Shown one piece after another: positions 5,423 to 5,588 of a DNA stretch of 5,588 nucleotides. Positions within the stretch are counted from its first letter, which is position 1; each line of letters starts with the position of its first letter. The stretch comes from Planctomycetota bacterium (GTDB lineage Bacteria > Planctomycetota > Brocadiia > JAJRTI01). Made by a program: the position numbers and the translations under genes. Below the pieces are notes generated by a model. It made no database searches. It worked only from the letters and a program-made list of their open reading frames with translations, and was not told the DNA's origin. The stretch is taken from the NCBI GenBank assembly GCA_024278415.1, contig JAJRTI010000919.1, positions 1-5,588 of the forward strand, written 5' to 3'.

Positions 5423-5447
5423 CTCCGCACGGACATGCCGTGCGGAG
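5423..5447. repeat. Perfect 10-bp hairpin, copy 2 of the CTCCGCA pair
   Basis: Arms CTCCGCACGG (5423-5432) and CCGTGCGGAG (5438-5447), loop ACATG. Removing the first loop base would make it a spacerless palindrome with the same CGGCATGCCG centre as the long one at 5325-5380. The stem is homologous to that at 5259-5283. Confidence 0.7.
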
Positions 5448-5538
5448 GCCTGGGTGAAACGCAAACAACTTCCAAAGGCCAAAACGCGAATCTGTTTCGC
5501 CTTTGCGGGCGTAAGCGCCTATCAGGAACTCACACGAG

Positions 5539-5543
5539 AAAGG
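5539..5543 (+). promoter_or_regulatory. Shine-Dalgarno of the right-edge gene
   Basis: AAAGG, within GAGAAAGG, ends 8 nt before the ATG at 5552. The purine-rich run at correct spacing is the main reason to accept this ATG as a real start. Confidence 0.5.
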
Positions 5544-5551
5544 CCCACCGC

Positions 5552-5588
5552 ATGAAGCACCTGCTCTGCGCGGCGCTCGCGTCCTTGA
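5552..5588 (+). CDS. Start of a gene with a signal-peptide-like N-terminus (cut by the right edge)
   Basis: Only 12 codons and one base are visible: MKHLLCAALASL. A positively charged residue followed by a run of small and hydrophobic residues is typical of the n- and h-regions of a Sec signal peptide, so the product is probably exported or membrane-bound. The ATG is preceded by a Shine-Dalgarno, and a near-consensus promoter lies about 370 bp upstream, beyond a hairpin-rich leader. Nothing in the visible residues identifies the family; the cysteine at position 6 has no proper lipobox context. Function unknown. Confidence 0.6.
   Translation, partial: MKHLLCAALASL

Larger units (their letters stand above)
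5190..5551 (+). promoter_or_regulatory. Candidate structured 5' leader or separate noncoding RNA made of consecutive hairpins
   Basis: From the predicted start to the Shine-Dalgarno the sequence is a series of inverted repeats: 5195-5211, 5233-5247, 5259-5283, 5323-5382, 5383-5407, 5423-5447, with weaker ones at 5486-5500 and 5508-5519. TTTTGGCC (5310-5317) can pair with GGCCAAAA (5477-5484) and would close a junction round the three central hairpins. No known riboswitch was recognised. Reading it as a regulatory leader, a stable noncoding RNA or a patch of palindromic repeats is inference. No credible protein frame lies in it. Confidence 0.35.

Noticed and set aside
5198..5468. Small open frames of 67-76 codons on both strands across the long palindrome
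   Set aside because: They exist because the palindrome lacks stops in several frames on both strands. No ribosome-binding site or family resemblance was found.
4999..5551. CRISPR array, tRNA gene or insertion sequence in the post-typA spacer
   Set aside because: The repeats are palindromes of differing sequence and spacing, not regular direct repeats with spacers. No cloverleaf with a T-loop signature and no transposase frame were found. A MITE-like element is not excluded, but no terminal inverted repeats with target duplications could be defined.

Overview
The window is GC-rich DNA from a bacterium. Its genes use mostly G/C-ending codons, its intergenic spacers are packed with perfect inverted repeats, and its candidate promoters look like sigma-70 sites. 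The phylum cannot be fixed from this sequence. An arabinokinase-type GHMP kinase beside a ribulokinase, and a TypA with an enlarged domain II loop, would suit a free-living carbohydrate degrader (a Planctomycetota-like lineage is one guess), but that is weak inference.

Layout. Minus strand, read right to left: a complete GHMP kinase of the L-arabinokinase/galactokinase family (2658 to 1192), then the N-terminal 324 codons of a ribulokinase, araB (972 to 1, running off the left edge). The kinase has a good promoter (TTGACA, 17 bp, TAGACT). The 219-bp gap before araB holds two small hairpins, a possible second promoter and a strong Shine-Dalgarno. Together they form an L-arabinose/pentose kinase cluster. 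Plus strand: typA (bipA), a ribosome-associated translational GTPase, starts at 3139 and is divergent from the kinase across a 480-bp spacer. The spacer carries three perfect hairpins and a candidate extended -10 promoter for typA.

Downstream of typA a 553-bp noncoding stretch holds at least nine perfect inverted repeats, a repeated 15-mer, a near-consensus promoter (TTGACA, 17 bp, TAGCAT at 5155-5183) and a 56-bp spacerless perfect palindrome. It ends at a Shine-Dalgarno and the first 12 codons of a gene whose product begins like a signal peptide (5552 to the right edge). If the promoter is real, its transcript has a leader of about 360 nt that is almost entirely hairpins.

Most interesting points: (1) the GHMP kinase is full length, but its two sugar-site/catalytic aspartates are both asparagine and two glycine/serine-rich loops are altered, so it may have a changed substrate or be a non-catalytic sensor; (2) the hairpin array and long palindrome before the last gene, in which two hairpins differ by a compensated base pair; (3) hairpin arms shared, inside-out, between the two spacers flanking typA. 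No tRNA, rRNA, CRISPR array, transposase or phage gene was seen.
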